Source: Cryptomeria japonica
Taxonomy: Eukaryota > Streptophyta > Pinopsida > Cupressales > Cupressaceae
Length of the DNA stretch: 64,000 nucleotides
NCBI RefSeq assembly: GCF_030272615.1
Contig: NC_081410.1
Span: forward strand, 289,541,957-289,605,956
Direction of reading: 5' to 3'
Positions within the stretch are counted from its first letter, which is position 1. Every line of letters starts with the position of its first letter. This document shows, piece after piece, positions 10,498 through 21,515 of this stretch. Made by a program: the position numbers and the translations under genes. Under the pieces are notes generated by a model. It did not search any database and was not told where the DNA came from. It worked only from the letters and a program-made list of their open reading frames with translations.

Positions 10498-11077
10498 GTA
10501 TAAGGCTAAATCCTCTATCGTACGATATAGAACTGCACTGAATCTTTTGTCATCCTAGACATACCCATCTGTCATACGGTACTAGGCAGCAACTTGTACA
10601 AAACAAAACTGTTGTTGTCCTGAAGCTATTAAATTGCCATTCAGCTCAGTAAAACATGTCATACAAATCTTTGATTTTGTTAGTACAAAGCAGTCAAACT
10701 TGCCTCAAACAGTTTATAGTGAATGTAATACTAGTTATCATCATCCTAAGCATAAACACATCAAGACAATGTACCTCTACCATTTGTACTACATGATTTG
10801 GTCCATCATCTTTTAGCTAGTTCAATCAACTACTTATCAAACCTAAGTCACTTAGATAACATCTTATACAGGATAGATCATTCCTAAAACTAGACCAAAT
10901 CTTAGTCACTACTCTTGAATCAACTTAGATAAACATCTTATATAGGATAGATCTTTCCTGAAACTAGACTAAATATTAGTTGCTTCTCTCAAACAATACA
11001 TTAACCGAACAACTAGCTCTAAAATTGATCTTGATCTTTGCATCACAAACAACTTTAGGTCACACTAATCCATAAAA
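10498..11077 (+). other. Tat-1 leader, second part, non-coding
   Basis: This continues the leader interrupted by N1. Degenerate copies of a TGTCATAC/TCGTACGA-type motif occur up to about 10680. Two near-copies of a sentence with AACATCTTATA(C/T)AGGATAGAT lie at about 10858-10970. No convincing ORF. Confidence 0.55.
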
Positions 11078-12690
11078 ATGCCTACTCAAACTAGGAGTTC
11101 TCGTAAGAAAGAAGCCAAAGGAAAAGGACAACCCTTCACATATCAAGATAACCCATACTACATGAAGGACCCGCTCATTGACAAATCTTCATCATCAAGA
11201 GTACCAGTTTTTGATGAACTTGAATCTCCTACTATACATGAGATGGAATACAATGAAAAAGACAACCTTAGTATTCATGAAACTGATAATGACTCATCAT
11301 CAAGTGAAGCTAAAGAAGACACTAAACCTCCAAAAAAAGATATTCATTACTATCAAAAGGATAAAGACTTCTGAAAAATGATGAAAGTTATCCTGGCTTA
11401 AGAAAAGGAAGACTATTTCTTAGAACTAGCAAAACAAGGTGCAAAACTTCCCACTGGATATGATGTTCAGACACTCATTACTAGAAAGGAAGATTCACCT
11501 ATACTCATGGTACACAAACAATTACAATCCTTACAGAATGAGATCATAGAACTAAAGAATAAGGACAACTCCCCAAAACAATATTCTCTAGAGATAATAT
11601 GCCCCTTTCCATTTGACAAGAATCTATACATGCTTCCATTTCCTTCACGAGTTGAGATCCCAAAATTTGACAAATATGATGGTACCTCAGATCCTCAAGA
11701 TCATGTCAGGGAATTTTGTGTTGCCTGTATGGATTTCATGCATGATCAAACATATCTCATGCACCTTTTTCCAAGGAGTTTGGAAGGACAAGCTATGGAA
11801 TGGTTCTCAAGTCTACCCAAAGGGATAAAAATGTTTGAAGAACTAATCCAACTATTTTTACAACAATACTCATACAAGATTCGACATCCCATGATTATGA
11901 TCGAGCTTTGCAATACTAAACAGAAAACAGGGGAGCCTTTCCTTACTTTCCTCCAACGTTGGAGAAAGATGTTCTCTAGGTATTCATGACCTATCCCAGA
12001 TTCTAAGAAAATGGACATATTCATCAACAACTTGGTCCCATAATTAAAATATAGTATCCAAATGCAAGTACACCCATCATTTAACAAAATGGTAGATAAT
12101 ACTATCTGAATGGAAGATGTGCTCATAAAGAAGGGGGATATCTCACCTTGGAAAGAAACACAACTAGTATCTATCTCTAAAGAGAAGAACAAGTATTGGA
12201 AATTTGGCAAAGATAACAACAAGAGTGTTGTTAATGATGGAGTAGTAGACACTGATAAAACCAACTCAAAGCCCATGATATTCAACTTGGCTAGTGGTAC
12301 ACAAGCACTCAAAGCTATTGAAGCTACAACAAAAAATCCTCCAAAGAAAACAAAATAATGGTTCAAAGAGAAGCCTTGGCTTTCCAAACCTAAGCATGAT
12401 TTCACTCCTGTCGAAGAATCATATGAATCTGCTCAAAAATTTGTTGGCAAACAATCTGATAACACTACCAGATAATTCCAGACCCTATGATCCGGAAATC
12501 AAACCAAAATGGTGGAGAGGAAATGAATACTATGACTACCATCAGAATAAAGGTCATAACACAAACAACTGCATGAAGCTCAAACATGAGATTCAAGATC
12601 TCATAGACGCCTGTAAAATTGTTGTTCGGAATCACCCGACCAATGTTGATCACAAAGCATTTAAGGACCCTTTACCTATTTATGAAGAAA
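11078..12690 (+). pseudogene. Tat-1 gag
   Basis: The start ATG (MPTQTRSSRKKEAKGKG) opens a basic N-terminus. After a stop, the retrotransposon gag core is clear at 11507-11989: the PKFDKYDGTSDPQDHVREF block, a Trp-Phe motif in EGQAMEWFSSLP, and TGEPFLTFLQRW. A nucleocapsid-like knuckle near 12530-12575 reads YYDYHQNKGHNTNNC, where the first Cys of the usual Ogre-type motif is Tyr. Frames change between 12290 and 12620. Gag forms the particle that packages genomic RNA. Several stops and shifts make this copy non-functional. Confidence 0.82.
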
Positions 12691-12951
12691 GGTGATTCCT
12701 CAAAAACCAAAGGAGGTGCTAAAGTAAATTATATTTATACCAACAATGACAATGTCATTAACATGATTGAGCCTTCCCAATCTGAATATTGCAATGTGAT
12801 TATAATGTAAGATAAACTAAAGGAATCATGATATGCAAGAGCTCTGACCCATTCTCAAAAGAAAGTCACTCTCCAAGGAGCTAGTTCTTCAAACCTGGCT
12901 CAAGCAACATCAAACCTACCATCCCCATCAAACAAACAAAAATAATCAACC

Positions 12952-13797
12952 TTGGATAAATTTAAAAGGCTAACTTCAACATCATCTTGTGGATATAGCA
13001 TTGTTGAACAATTAAAAATGACAAATGCTCAAATCTCAATCTTTGAATTGCTTAAAATCTCTTCTTCTCACAAAGAGATCCTGGACAAAGCGTTGCTCAC
13101 CACTAATATTCCAAAAGATTTAGATATTGATCAGTTTCAGTCTATGGTGGGTCATTTAACTTCACCTCACTATCTGACCTTCTCTGAAGAAGATGACAAC
13201 TCGCTAAATCATTCACATAACCAGCCATTGCATATTGAAGCCATGATCCATAAACATAGAGTTAAACATGTTTTGATAGATGGAGGTGCAGGGTTGAATA
13301 TCTGTACTTACAATCTACTTACACAACTAGGATTTTCTAAAAATGTCATTGATCCCGCCAAGAAAATAACAATTAAAGCCTATGATGAGGAAGAAAGGGC
13401 CTCTAAATGTCTGGTATTATTACCAATCAGAGTGGGATGTGTAGAAAGAGATATCATTTTCCAGGTACTTGATCTTCCTCTGTCCTACAATATCTTATTG
13501 GGCAGGCCATTTATTCATGAAATGAAGGTAGTTCCATCAACATACTATCAATGCTTAAAATTTCCTTGCAATGGACTAGAAGTCAGTAGTCATCCTAATA
13601 CAAATGTCACTTGTAATGCATTAACAAAAGGTGTTGATACTTTTGTGCCTCATAATAGGGTAGTCTCTACAAATGAAAGTCCAGAAGCTTTGATGAAAGA
13701 CTTGGAAAATAAATTGAAGATTACAAATACCGGCATGGATGACTACAAGATAGAACCAGTACTCTCATTTGTTTCTCTCCCTCCATCACCAAAATAG
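12952..13797 (+). pseudogene. Tat-1 aspartic protease region of pol
   Basis: An open 281-codon block in the same frame as RT downstream. The retropepsin part is at about 13250-13530: HVLIDGGAGLNICTYNLL has the catalytic Asp in a DGGA context (usual D-S/T-G), and YNILLGRPFIHEM is the typical C-terminal flap and ILGR motif. The enzyme would cleave the polyprotein. The block ends at a stop, with pol continuing in frame after it. Confidence 0.82.
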
Positions 13798-15825
13798 TTG
13801 GGCAAACCATCAGAGGCTATGACAACACAGAATTCAACTCCGAATATCATATATGATGATCTTTTTGTATAGTCTTCTACTTCCTTGGTAGATGAAATAG
13901 AAGAGGATGTTGTTCTTAACTGGCTCTTTAAGGAAGATACTCAAAATGAGGAAGTACGACATTGTGAGATTTCCCCAACCCAATACGGTCTTGGCTAAAA
14001 AATAATTCAATGCATGGGATATTCACATATTGGTCCTCTGGGTAAACATCAAGAGGGTATCATTGAACCGATTTAGTTGCAAAAATAGTCCATAAATGAT
14101 AAAGTTGGACTGGGATACAATCTAGGAAAGACATCAGACCAAAAACATGCTTCTAAGACTAAGTGGAAGAAAAAGACACTGCCTTTAACATTATAGGAAG
14201 TAAACATTCAACAAATTCAAGACAACTATGAAACAAAACAAGAGGAGCTAGCAATCAAGTGAGAAGAAACAGTTAGTACTCAAGCTCCGATGGTATCAAC
14301 TACAATACTACAAGAAGTAGAAGTTCCGAAAGTTATAAAAAAGGAAGTAGAAAATATCAGGGAATTGTTTACACCACTAAAAAATTCCAGTTACACACAA
14401 TGGTAGGCAACAAGTAGAAGATTCAGAGACTAAATCAAATGAGTATGAATGGGGTTTATATCACCTCTCAGATACATCCACTACAAAAACTCCACGAGAG
14501 TCTACTAGTACCACAGATGATACTCAAGAACTGATACGCATAAAACTAGAGAAGGAAATATAGGAAATTAGACAAAAGAGACAAGCAAACTATGAACGAG
14601 GACTAAAGGAAGGAAGAAACCAGAAAGATTTTCATCTATGTACCCCTATACTAAGACATAACAAGTCAGGTATAGCACTACACAAGAAGAATTGGAAGCA
14701 ACAGAAGCAGAACCAGTCATCAGTCCAGAGGAAGTTGAATGGAGTAGATGACAAGGAGTCACATAAACATCAAGATCATGTCAATAGGTGTGTCAGATAC
14801 AAATGATAAATGAGCCAAATCTTGAAGGAACTTGCAGCATTAAAGATGTTGGTGTTGATACCATACATATACTCACTAAACCACTTAAAGAAGACTCAGA
14901 AACATCATTTGAAAACTTTGATGACTCTGGGAACAATCCTATTCTTGACAATATCTACTCAACATCAAACTATGAATCATTTAATGTAAATGATGAAAAT
15001 CTATCTACTAATCTTATTGTTGTTGAACCACAATATGAAGTCCAGTCTGGCGTAGAGAATGATGCTAAAAGTATCTCTATTGGATCAGGTCAACTAAATA
15101 TTAACATGCACTTTAATAATCATGTTCTGGCTCTTCTTAGTCTCGAGACATTTATGCAAGGTATCCTTCTAGAACTCGACTTTTCAATCTGTAGTTGTGA
15201 TGACAATACTGTGAATGTCCTTGAACCTGTCCAACATTTATCCTTACTATATCCAAAACTAATTGACTATACTTTACAAAATAAGCCCATGAATATACCT
15301 ACTTTTGCCAATGACTATACATTAGCCTATTATCTCAATACAGTTGAACCCATGGACTCTTCCACCAGTGAATAGAGTGAAAACATGACTAAAACAGATA
15401 TCAAGTATCTTAGTCGCAAAAATAAGAAAAATAAAAATAAAAGATCTGATGGTGAAAATCACATTGTGGCGATGTCAGAATCTAAAAGAGAAAAAATAAA
15501 GGATGTACCTAAGGGTGAAAACCTCTCTCAGGTGCTTGAAGGTGAGATACTTGATATACTACCAAGTCATTTTCAAGAAAGGTATTCTATATTGATCAAG
15601 CCAACTCATCCAGTGAACATTGAGAATCAAGAGACACCACACATCATTCATGTAGCTCAATCATTATCAGCAAAAGAATTGAAAGATTTTACCCATCTAT
15701 TTTTAGAAAAGAAGATCAATTTTGCATCAGCATACTTTGATATGCTAGGCCTAGATCCTAATCTTATCATGCACCATCTTTCTATCACACCAGGAGTTAA
15801 ACCAGTCAAGTAAAAACTCCGTAAG
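13798..15825 (+). pseudogene. Tat-1 protease-RT linker
   Basis: About 2 kb between protease and RT stays largely in one frame, with many stops up to 14787 and open blocks at 14788-15375 and 15385-15813. The latter ends HHLSITPGVKPVK, the usual lead-in to a Tat/Ogre RT. The LEGEILDILPSHF stretch is also present in Tat-2 (about 60540). Long linkers here are typical of Ogre-like elements. No catalytic motif seen. Confidence 0.65.
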
Positions 15826-16600
15826 ATGCACCCTCATGTGGCACTACTAGTCAAGGTTGAGCTAGAAAAATTGCTAAAAGCTGGATTCATCAGAGCCATA
15901 GACTATGCCAAATGGATTTCAAACATAGTACATGTGTCGAAAGCAAACAAATCTATCAGAGTTTGCACTGACTTCAGAGATCTCAATAAAGCTTGTCTGA
16001 AGGATGACTTTCCATTACCAAACATTGATATGATAGTTGACATGACTGCTGGGTATGAGATGTAATCACTAATGGATGGATTCTCTAGATATAATCAGAT
16101 CAAAATAGGTCCTGGAGATCAAGAAAAGACAACTTTCACCTGTGCATGGGGAACCTTTTGCTGGAATGTCGTGCCTTTTGGGCTAAATAACACAAGAGAA
16201 ACATACTAAAGAGTAGTAACTACTATCTTTCATGACATGATGCATAAGAATATGGAAGATTATGTTGATGACACCTTAGTGAAGACCATGAAGAGATCCA
16301 CACATATTCAAGAGTTAGGCCCTATACTAGATAGAATGGAAAAATTCAAACTCCGGTTAAATCCAAAAAAATGTGCATTCAAAGTGACATCTGGAAAATT
16401 ACTTGGCTACATCATTTCAAAGAAGGGAATCGAGGTCAAGAATAAGAAAGTCCAAGCTATAATGGAAATTCCTCCTCTGAAGAACATCAGCCAAATGATA
16501 AGTTTACAGAGACGTCTCCAATCAATCAAACACTTTATTTCTCAGCTAGCAGACAAAGCTCAAACTTTCACAAAGGTATTGAGGAAAGGAGTAATATACA
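15826..16600 (+). pseudogene. Tat-1 reverse transcriptase
   Basis: Ty3/gypsy RT begins at MHPHVALLVKVELEKLLKAG. Visible motifs in order: IRVCTDFRDLNKACLKDDFPLP, then past a stop at 16063, LMDGFSRYNQIKIG, TFTCAWGTFCWNVVPFGL, past a stop at about 16207, and the active site YVDD at about 16261. The catalytic Asp pair is intact. LGYIISKKGIEV marks the thumb/connection end. Two in-frame stops disable it. Confidence 0.88.
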
Positions 16601-17090
16601 ACTGGGATCAGGAATGTGAACAACATATTCAACAAATCAAAGAATACCTATCCAATCCACCAATATTGATGCCACCAATTCAGGGCAAACCATTGATCTT
16701 ATACATATCAGCAATTGACTCATCACAGGGGGCACTTCTGGCACAACAAGATGACAATAAAAAGGAACGAGCTCTATATTACATCAGCAGAACATTGGTG
16801 TCTTATGAAATGAACTACACTATAATATAAAAAGCATGCTTGGCATTACTCTTTGCATCACAAAAATTGAGACACTACATGTTAGCACATTCAGTCAAGT
16901 TGGTGGCTAAAATCGATCCACTCAAATATATTCTCAACAAAGCAACACTTACAGGAAGATTGGTAAAATGGTTTATGATCCTTACAGAATTTTATATTGA
17001 GTATGTGGAACACAAAGCCATAAAAGGACATGTAATTTCTGAAGCTCCGCTTGAAGACACTCAACCGCTGCATATAGAGTTTCTAGATGA
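16601..17090 (+). pseudogene. Tat-1 RNase H (first, Ty3-type)
   Basis: In frame after RT. LILYISAIDSSQGALLAQ gives the first acidic residue, ERALYYISRTL and KLRHYMLAHSVKLVAKIDP follow, and LTGRLVKWFMILTEFYIEY closes the domain. One stop at 16828 interrupts it. The role is removal of the RNA strand of the RNA-DNA hybrid. Confidence 0.82.
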
Positions 17091-17742
17091 ATCAATAATG
17101 CATCTTACTCAACAACCCTGTAAGATGTTCTTTGATGGTTCTTTTACTCAAAATGGTTCTAGTGCTAGAATACTATTTATTACTCCTCATAAGTATCCAA
17201 TCCCAAAGTCTTATAAGATTCTTTTCCCTTGCACAAACAACATTGCAGAATATGAAGCTTTGGTAAATGGGATAAAGCTAGCTATTGAATGGAAGGTTGC
17301 AAAATTACACATCGATGGAGATTCTCAGCTAATCATCAATCAAATCAATGATACATATAAGACTCAAGATGAGAAACTGATGCGTTATAAAATAATGGTT
17401 GATGATCTTAAGAAATATTTTTCTTTTGTATCATTTCAACAGATTCCCAAATCCGCAAACAAAGTAGCAGATGCTATGGCCACCTTGGTGTCTATACCTG
17501 AGTTACAAGAATCCAATTTTTGCTTTGAATTCCTGGTGGAAGAGTTACATTACCTAGCCTATGATTCTCTTGAGACCCAAATAGTCTATTCTATTATTGG
17601 ACATGACTCATCTCGATATAGCCACATTTACTCTTATTTACGATACCAAATTATACCTGAAAATATTACCCGTAATGAGAAAAGGAACCTAACCCAAAAT
17701 GCTTCATGGTATGTTATCATTGCTAATGATTTATTTAGATGA
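17091..17742 (+). pseudogene. Tat-1 second RNase H (aRH)
   Basis: A second RNase H fold lies in the same frame: CKMFFDGSFTQNGSSA (Asp), NNIAEYEALVNGIKLAIEW (Glu), LHIDGDSQLIINQI (Asp) and ANKVADAMATL (last Asp). All four acidic residues are kept. A dual RNase H with this order is diagnostic of Tat/Ogre/Retand-type elements. The block is open to 17742. Confidence 0.87.
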
Positions 17743-17745
17743 GGT

Positions 17746-18853
17746 TTGGATAGTACATTTCTTAGGTGTCTAGAAACTAAAGAGTCTAAACATGTGTTAT
17801 CAAAAGTTCATGAAGGTATTTGTGGATCTCATTCGAATGGTCTTACTTTAGCTCAGAAACTACTACGGGCTGGCTACTACTGGCCAAACATGGAGAAAGA
17901 TGCTATTAAATTTTCTAAGACTTGTGAGAAGTGTCAGCTACATGGAAATCTCATACATGCTCCAACAAGGGATCTCATACCCTTCATCACACATTGGCCT
18001 TTGATCTCATTGGTCAGATATATCCTCCATCATCTAACGAACACAAATTTATCATAACTACCACTAAGTATTTCACTAAGTGGGTAGAAGTGGTTCCACT
18101 CATCAAAGCAACCGGTAAACAAGTAGCTTTCTTCATCCTAAACTATATCATCTGTAAGTATGGGATACCTTTGTCCATCGTGACTGATAATGGAGGAAAG
18201 TTCAAGAATAAAGACCTGGACGAGCTCTGTGAGAAATTCAAAATTAAACAACACTTGTCATCAGTATATTACCTTAAAGGTAATGGACAAGCCAAGGCAT
18301 CTAAAAAAAACCTATTGACTACCTTGCATTGAACAGTGAAAAAATCTGGGAAGGATTGGCATCTGCAGCTCAATCCTGCATTACAGGCTTATAAACAAGT
18401 ATCAAAACATGTACTAAGGCTACACCTTTTTCTTTGGTGTATGGGTCCGAAGCAGTACTACCTATTGAAGTGGAAATACCATCTCTAAGAGTTTCTTTGC
18501 AAGGTCTTGTTACTGATGAAGACTGTAGAATATATAGATTGCAAGAACTTGAATTGTTGGATGAGCATCGACAAGTGGCATTTGATCATCTCAGAGTGTA
18601 TCAAAAGAGAATGTCTAGAGGATATAACAAGAAAGTTAGACAAAGAGAATTTTAGGTTGGTGACCTAGTTCTGAGAGAAAATCCTAAAAATCAGTAGTTT
18701 CAAGACAACAAAGGGAAGTTTGAACCCAACTAGTTGGGTCCCTACATCATCACTACAGTCTTCGGCTCTGGTGCTTATAAACTCTCAACATCAGAAGGAG
18801 AACAGCTCCGTGAACTGATTAACACCATCCACTTGAAGAAATTATTCACTTAG
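17746..18853 (+). pseudogene. Tat-1 integrase
   Basis: The HHCC finger is clear (VHEGICGSHSNG, then CEKC). Tat-2 has a 16-base stretch after HWPF that Tat-1 lacks near 18000, so the frame shifts just before the first catalytic Asp (DLIGQIYP in Tat-2). The second Asp is in IVTDNGG at about 18183. The position of the DD35E Glu, NGQAEA in the family, reads NGQAKA (Lys) at about 18290. The C-terminal part (VGDLVLRENPKN; YKLSTSEG; INTIHLKKLFT) ends at the stop at 18851. More stops and a frame change near 18340. Confidence 0.85.
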
Positions 18854-19659
18854 CATTCTCTGCTCCAACAACTTGTACAGCTGAAAAAGTCCTAAAAAAA
18901 ACCATAAAAATCATAAAAAGTCCTTTAAAAATCATAAAAATCATAACAAGTTCTAAAAAAAAAAAAGGGAAAAAGAGAAAAAGAGAAAAAATTTCCTGGT
19001 GAAAACATGGTAAACAGGCCACTTGGATAAAGAAAATAAAAAAATCTAAAACCTGGTAAACAGGTGCCTCTTGTACTTAAGCGCTCCATCTATCAATGCA
19101 ACGTTGGCATTCTTGTTTTCCTACATCTTTGCTTTCACATGTACATATATTTCAGTCACTTTTGTGACATCCCAGTTTGTTGGAACCCTCATGGCTTGAA
19201 ACTGATCAATGTCCTAGTCTTAGGTTAATCGACAAAGCACATTACATGTCCTAAGCAGTATCAACCAAGTCATCTTTCCATCAGTGAAACCTGGTCGTCC
19301 ACTCTAAGTCAGTCACTTGTCTCCTGACTACTGAAGAGTTTTATCACTGAGTAAACAAGCAAAAAAACATAACGGAAAACAATCACTAAATAGTTTGAGC
19401 TATGCATGAAAATTTTCTCTGTGTGTTGTCTTTTATATTGGTTTTTGATTATTATCCCTCTGAGTAACTCGAGGAAGTCTATCATGACTAAGAGGAGCAA
19501 GGATTGGGGGCATAATATTTTCCTTGTTTTATGCTTGTAGGAATGACCCCAATGATCTGGAAAAGTCTAATCAGCTAGGTGTTTGTGATAAGAGCCTTCA
19601 CTTCAAGGTGAAATTGTCACACATACCTTGACTCTACTTATTTGAATACTATAGGGAGG
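18854..19659 (+). other. Tat-1 region 3' of integrase, non-coding
   Basis: No ORF of note. A purine-rich run (about 18955-18992, repeated GGAAAAAGAGAAAAAG) occurs just after pol. The corresponding DNA in Tat-2 is at about 56450-57226 in reverse, with a matching pyrimidine run near 57140-57185, so the arrangement is ancestral. Confidence 0.5.
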
Positions 19660-19664
19660 TCCAC
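19660..19664. repeat. Target site duplication of solo LTR (left)
   Basis: TCCAC, repeated at 20712-20716 directly after the LTR. Tat-2 has the uninterrupted site (about 56449). Confidence 0.88.
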
Positions 19665-20711
19665 TGTTAGGTCCCAGAGACAACTGAGAGGGGGGGAGGT
19701 GAATCAGTTGTCTAATAAATTCAAAACAAAACAACTTAACCAACTGACTACTTAATACCAGTGAACCAGTCTTTTATACCAGTGAACAATTTTATCAGAT
19801 AATTGCAATACTAGTAAAGATTAATGCATGAAATAAAAGGACAAAGTCATCCACAACACATAACACCAATATTTGTACGTGGAAAATTTGTAAGGGAAAA
19901 AACCATGGTGGGAAACCTTACCCACAATCAGATGATACTATTGCAGATAGTAAGTGTATACAAATGGGGTCTGCACATGCAGAAAGGCCAAACGCCTAGA
20001 GCTCACTGCTCAATCAAAAAATAGGAGTCACACTGACTACAATTGGATGGTTAAATCCAATAAGGATGTACTGCTCAAAATAACATCTTCATATGCTGGA
20101 TTCAGTACCAGTGTAGTTCTGATATGCTTTCATAAAAACCTTGCTTAACCTTCAAATGATGTCTACATGTATAGCTCTGCTCAATCTCGCATATACCTTC
20201 ACACAATTCTTTTTCACACTCCCTTACCGATCTTACAAATAAGATCTTATATTTATATCATAACCTAAGGCCAATTTTAGTAGGTCGACTCTACAAGATA
20301 TTACAATAAAATCATTTTACAAACAAAACAATATCCGATGCAATAACCAATTCAACATGTCAGCTTGATGCTTTTACAACAATAATAAATCATCTCCATA
20401 GCGTGTCGTGCTGATCTGGAAAAGATAAACCTATCGATGTATGAACTGGACCTATTTGCCGGTAACAACAAATATGCAAATACGAATATACCAATAAACA
20501 AATCTCCAAGACAAGGTGTCCACATGGTGTCTTCAACATAACCAAGTGTTTTCCATGCCCTTATCATTATATCCTGTTGGTGTACTAGATACCGATGACT
20601 ATGCATAAGTCATTTGCTTGCCGGTGAATATTGCTGATTCTCCAAAGTGCTAGAGTTGATAAAGTTTAGTAGTGTTGATATCAATGACAAAACCATACCA
20701 AAATACCAACA
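19665..20711 (-). mobile_element. Solo LTR of a copia-type element
   Basis: This 1047-bp sequence starts TGTTAGGTCCC and ends ACCAACA on the plus strand, flanked by TCCAC on both sides. No internal retroelement DNA lies next to it. On the minus strand it reads TGTTGGTATTTTGG...CCTAACA, with the GATTCACCTCCCCCC-type tract close to the 3' end, so its likely orientation is minus. Such single LTRs usually arise by recombination between the two LTRs of one element. The family resembles N and Copia-B only in termini and C-tract. Confidence 0.88.
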
Positions 20712-20716
20712 TCCAC

Positions 20717-21515
20717 ATCATTTCTTTGTTTGTTTTGAGGAAATTTCTTTATGATGCAATTTAGGTCCCGACGAAATCTGTCCAAGGATATGAATGAAAA
20801 AAGGATCATTGCGGGAAAGATAATTAAAATTGCACATTGAAAAAAAAGGAATTCTAATCTGCCTGTTATGTTCGTTATGCTCAGTAATGAAAATTAAGCA
20901 TTTTAAATCTAGTGACTAGGTTTAGGTTGCATTTCATTTTGCATCTCATTTTGCATTTCATTCTGTATTTTGTGAATTTAGAGTGATTTCAGTATGGTAA
21001 TGATCTCTTTATCTTCTGAATGAGAGATGGAAGCATCATCATTTCTTAGCTAAGTGGTCTATTTTTCATCATTTCTCTGATTGAGTACTTGTGTTTTGAG
21101 ATGTTAGCTGCATACATAAACATCTTATATAGATTCATACATTTCATATTACTCATTTGCATTCATCTTATTGCATAGAAAAATAAAAATTTGCATTACT
21201 CATTTCTCATTCTCATTCATCTATTTGCATGTGAAAAGAAACAAAAACAAACATCCATATTCATTCGCATTACATACATCCATACTTAAAAGATATGCAT
21301 ACACATAGAATAAAGCATATAGAAAGCATCTCATAATCGAGTCAACACAAGTATGATGAAGTCAAATCAGATCTCGTATATATATCGTATAAAGTCTCAG
21401 AGTACAAAATGATGTCAAATTACATGTACAAACTCCCATCAAAGCAAGAATCATATAGGCTACAAAAGAATGGGTGTGTCTACAAAAAAATATATTAGAG
21501 CTACAAAAAGAATAT
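20717..21515 (+). other. Tat-1 3' region, non-coding, conserved with Tat-2
   Basis: AT-rich DNA that aligns in reverse with about 55651-56430 of Tat-2 (for example the runs around GAATGAGAGATGGAAGCATC and ATGCAAATG). No ORF. It lies between the end of pol and the 3' end of the antisense PMD gene, so it could hold terminators for both. Confidence 0.5.
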
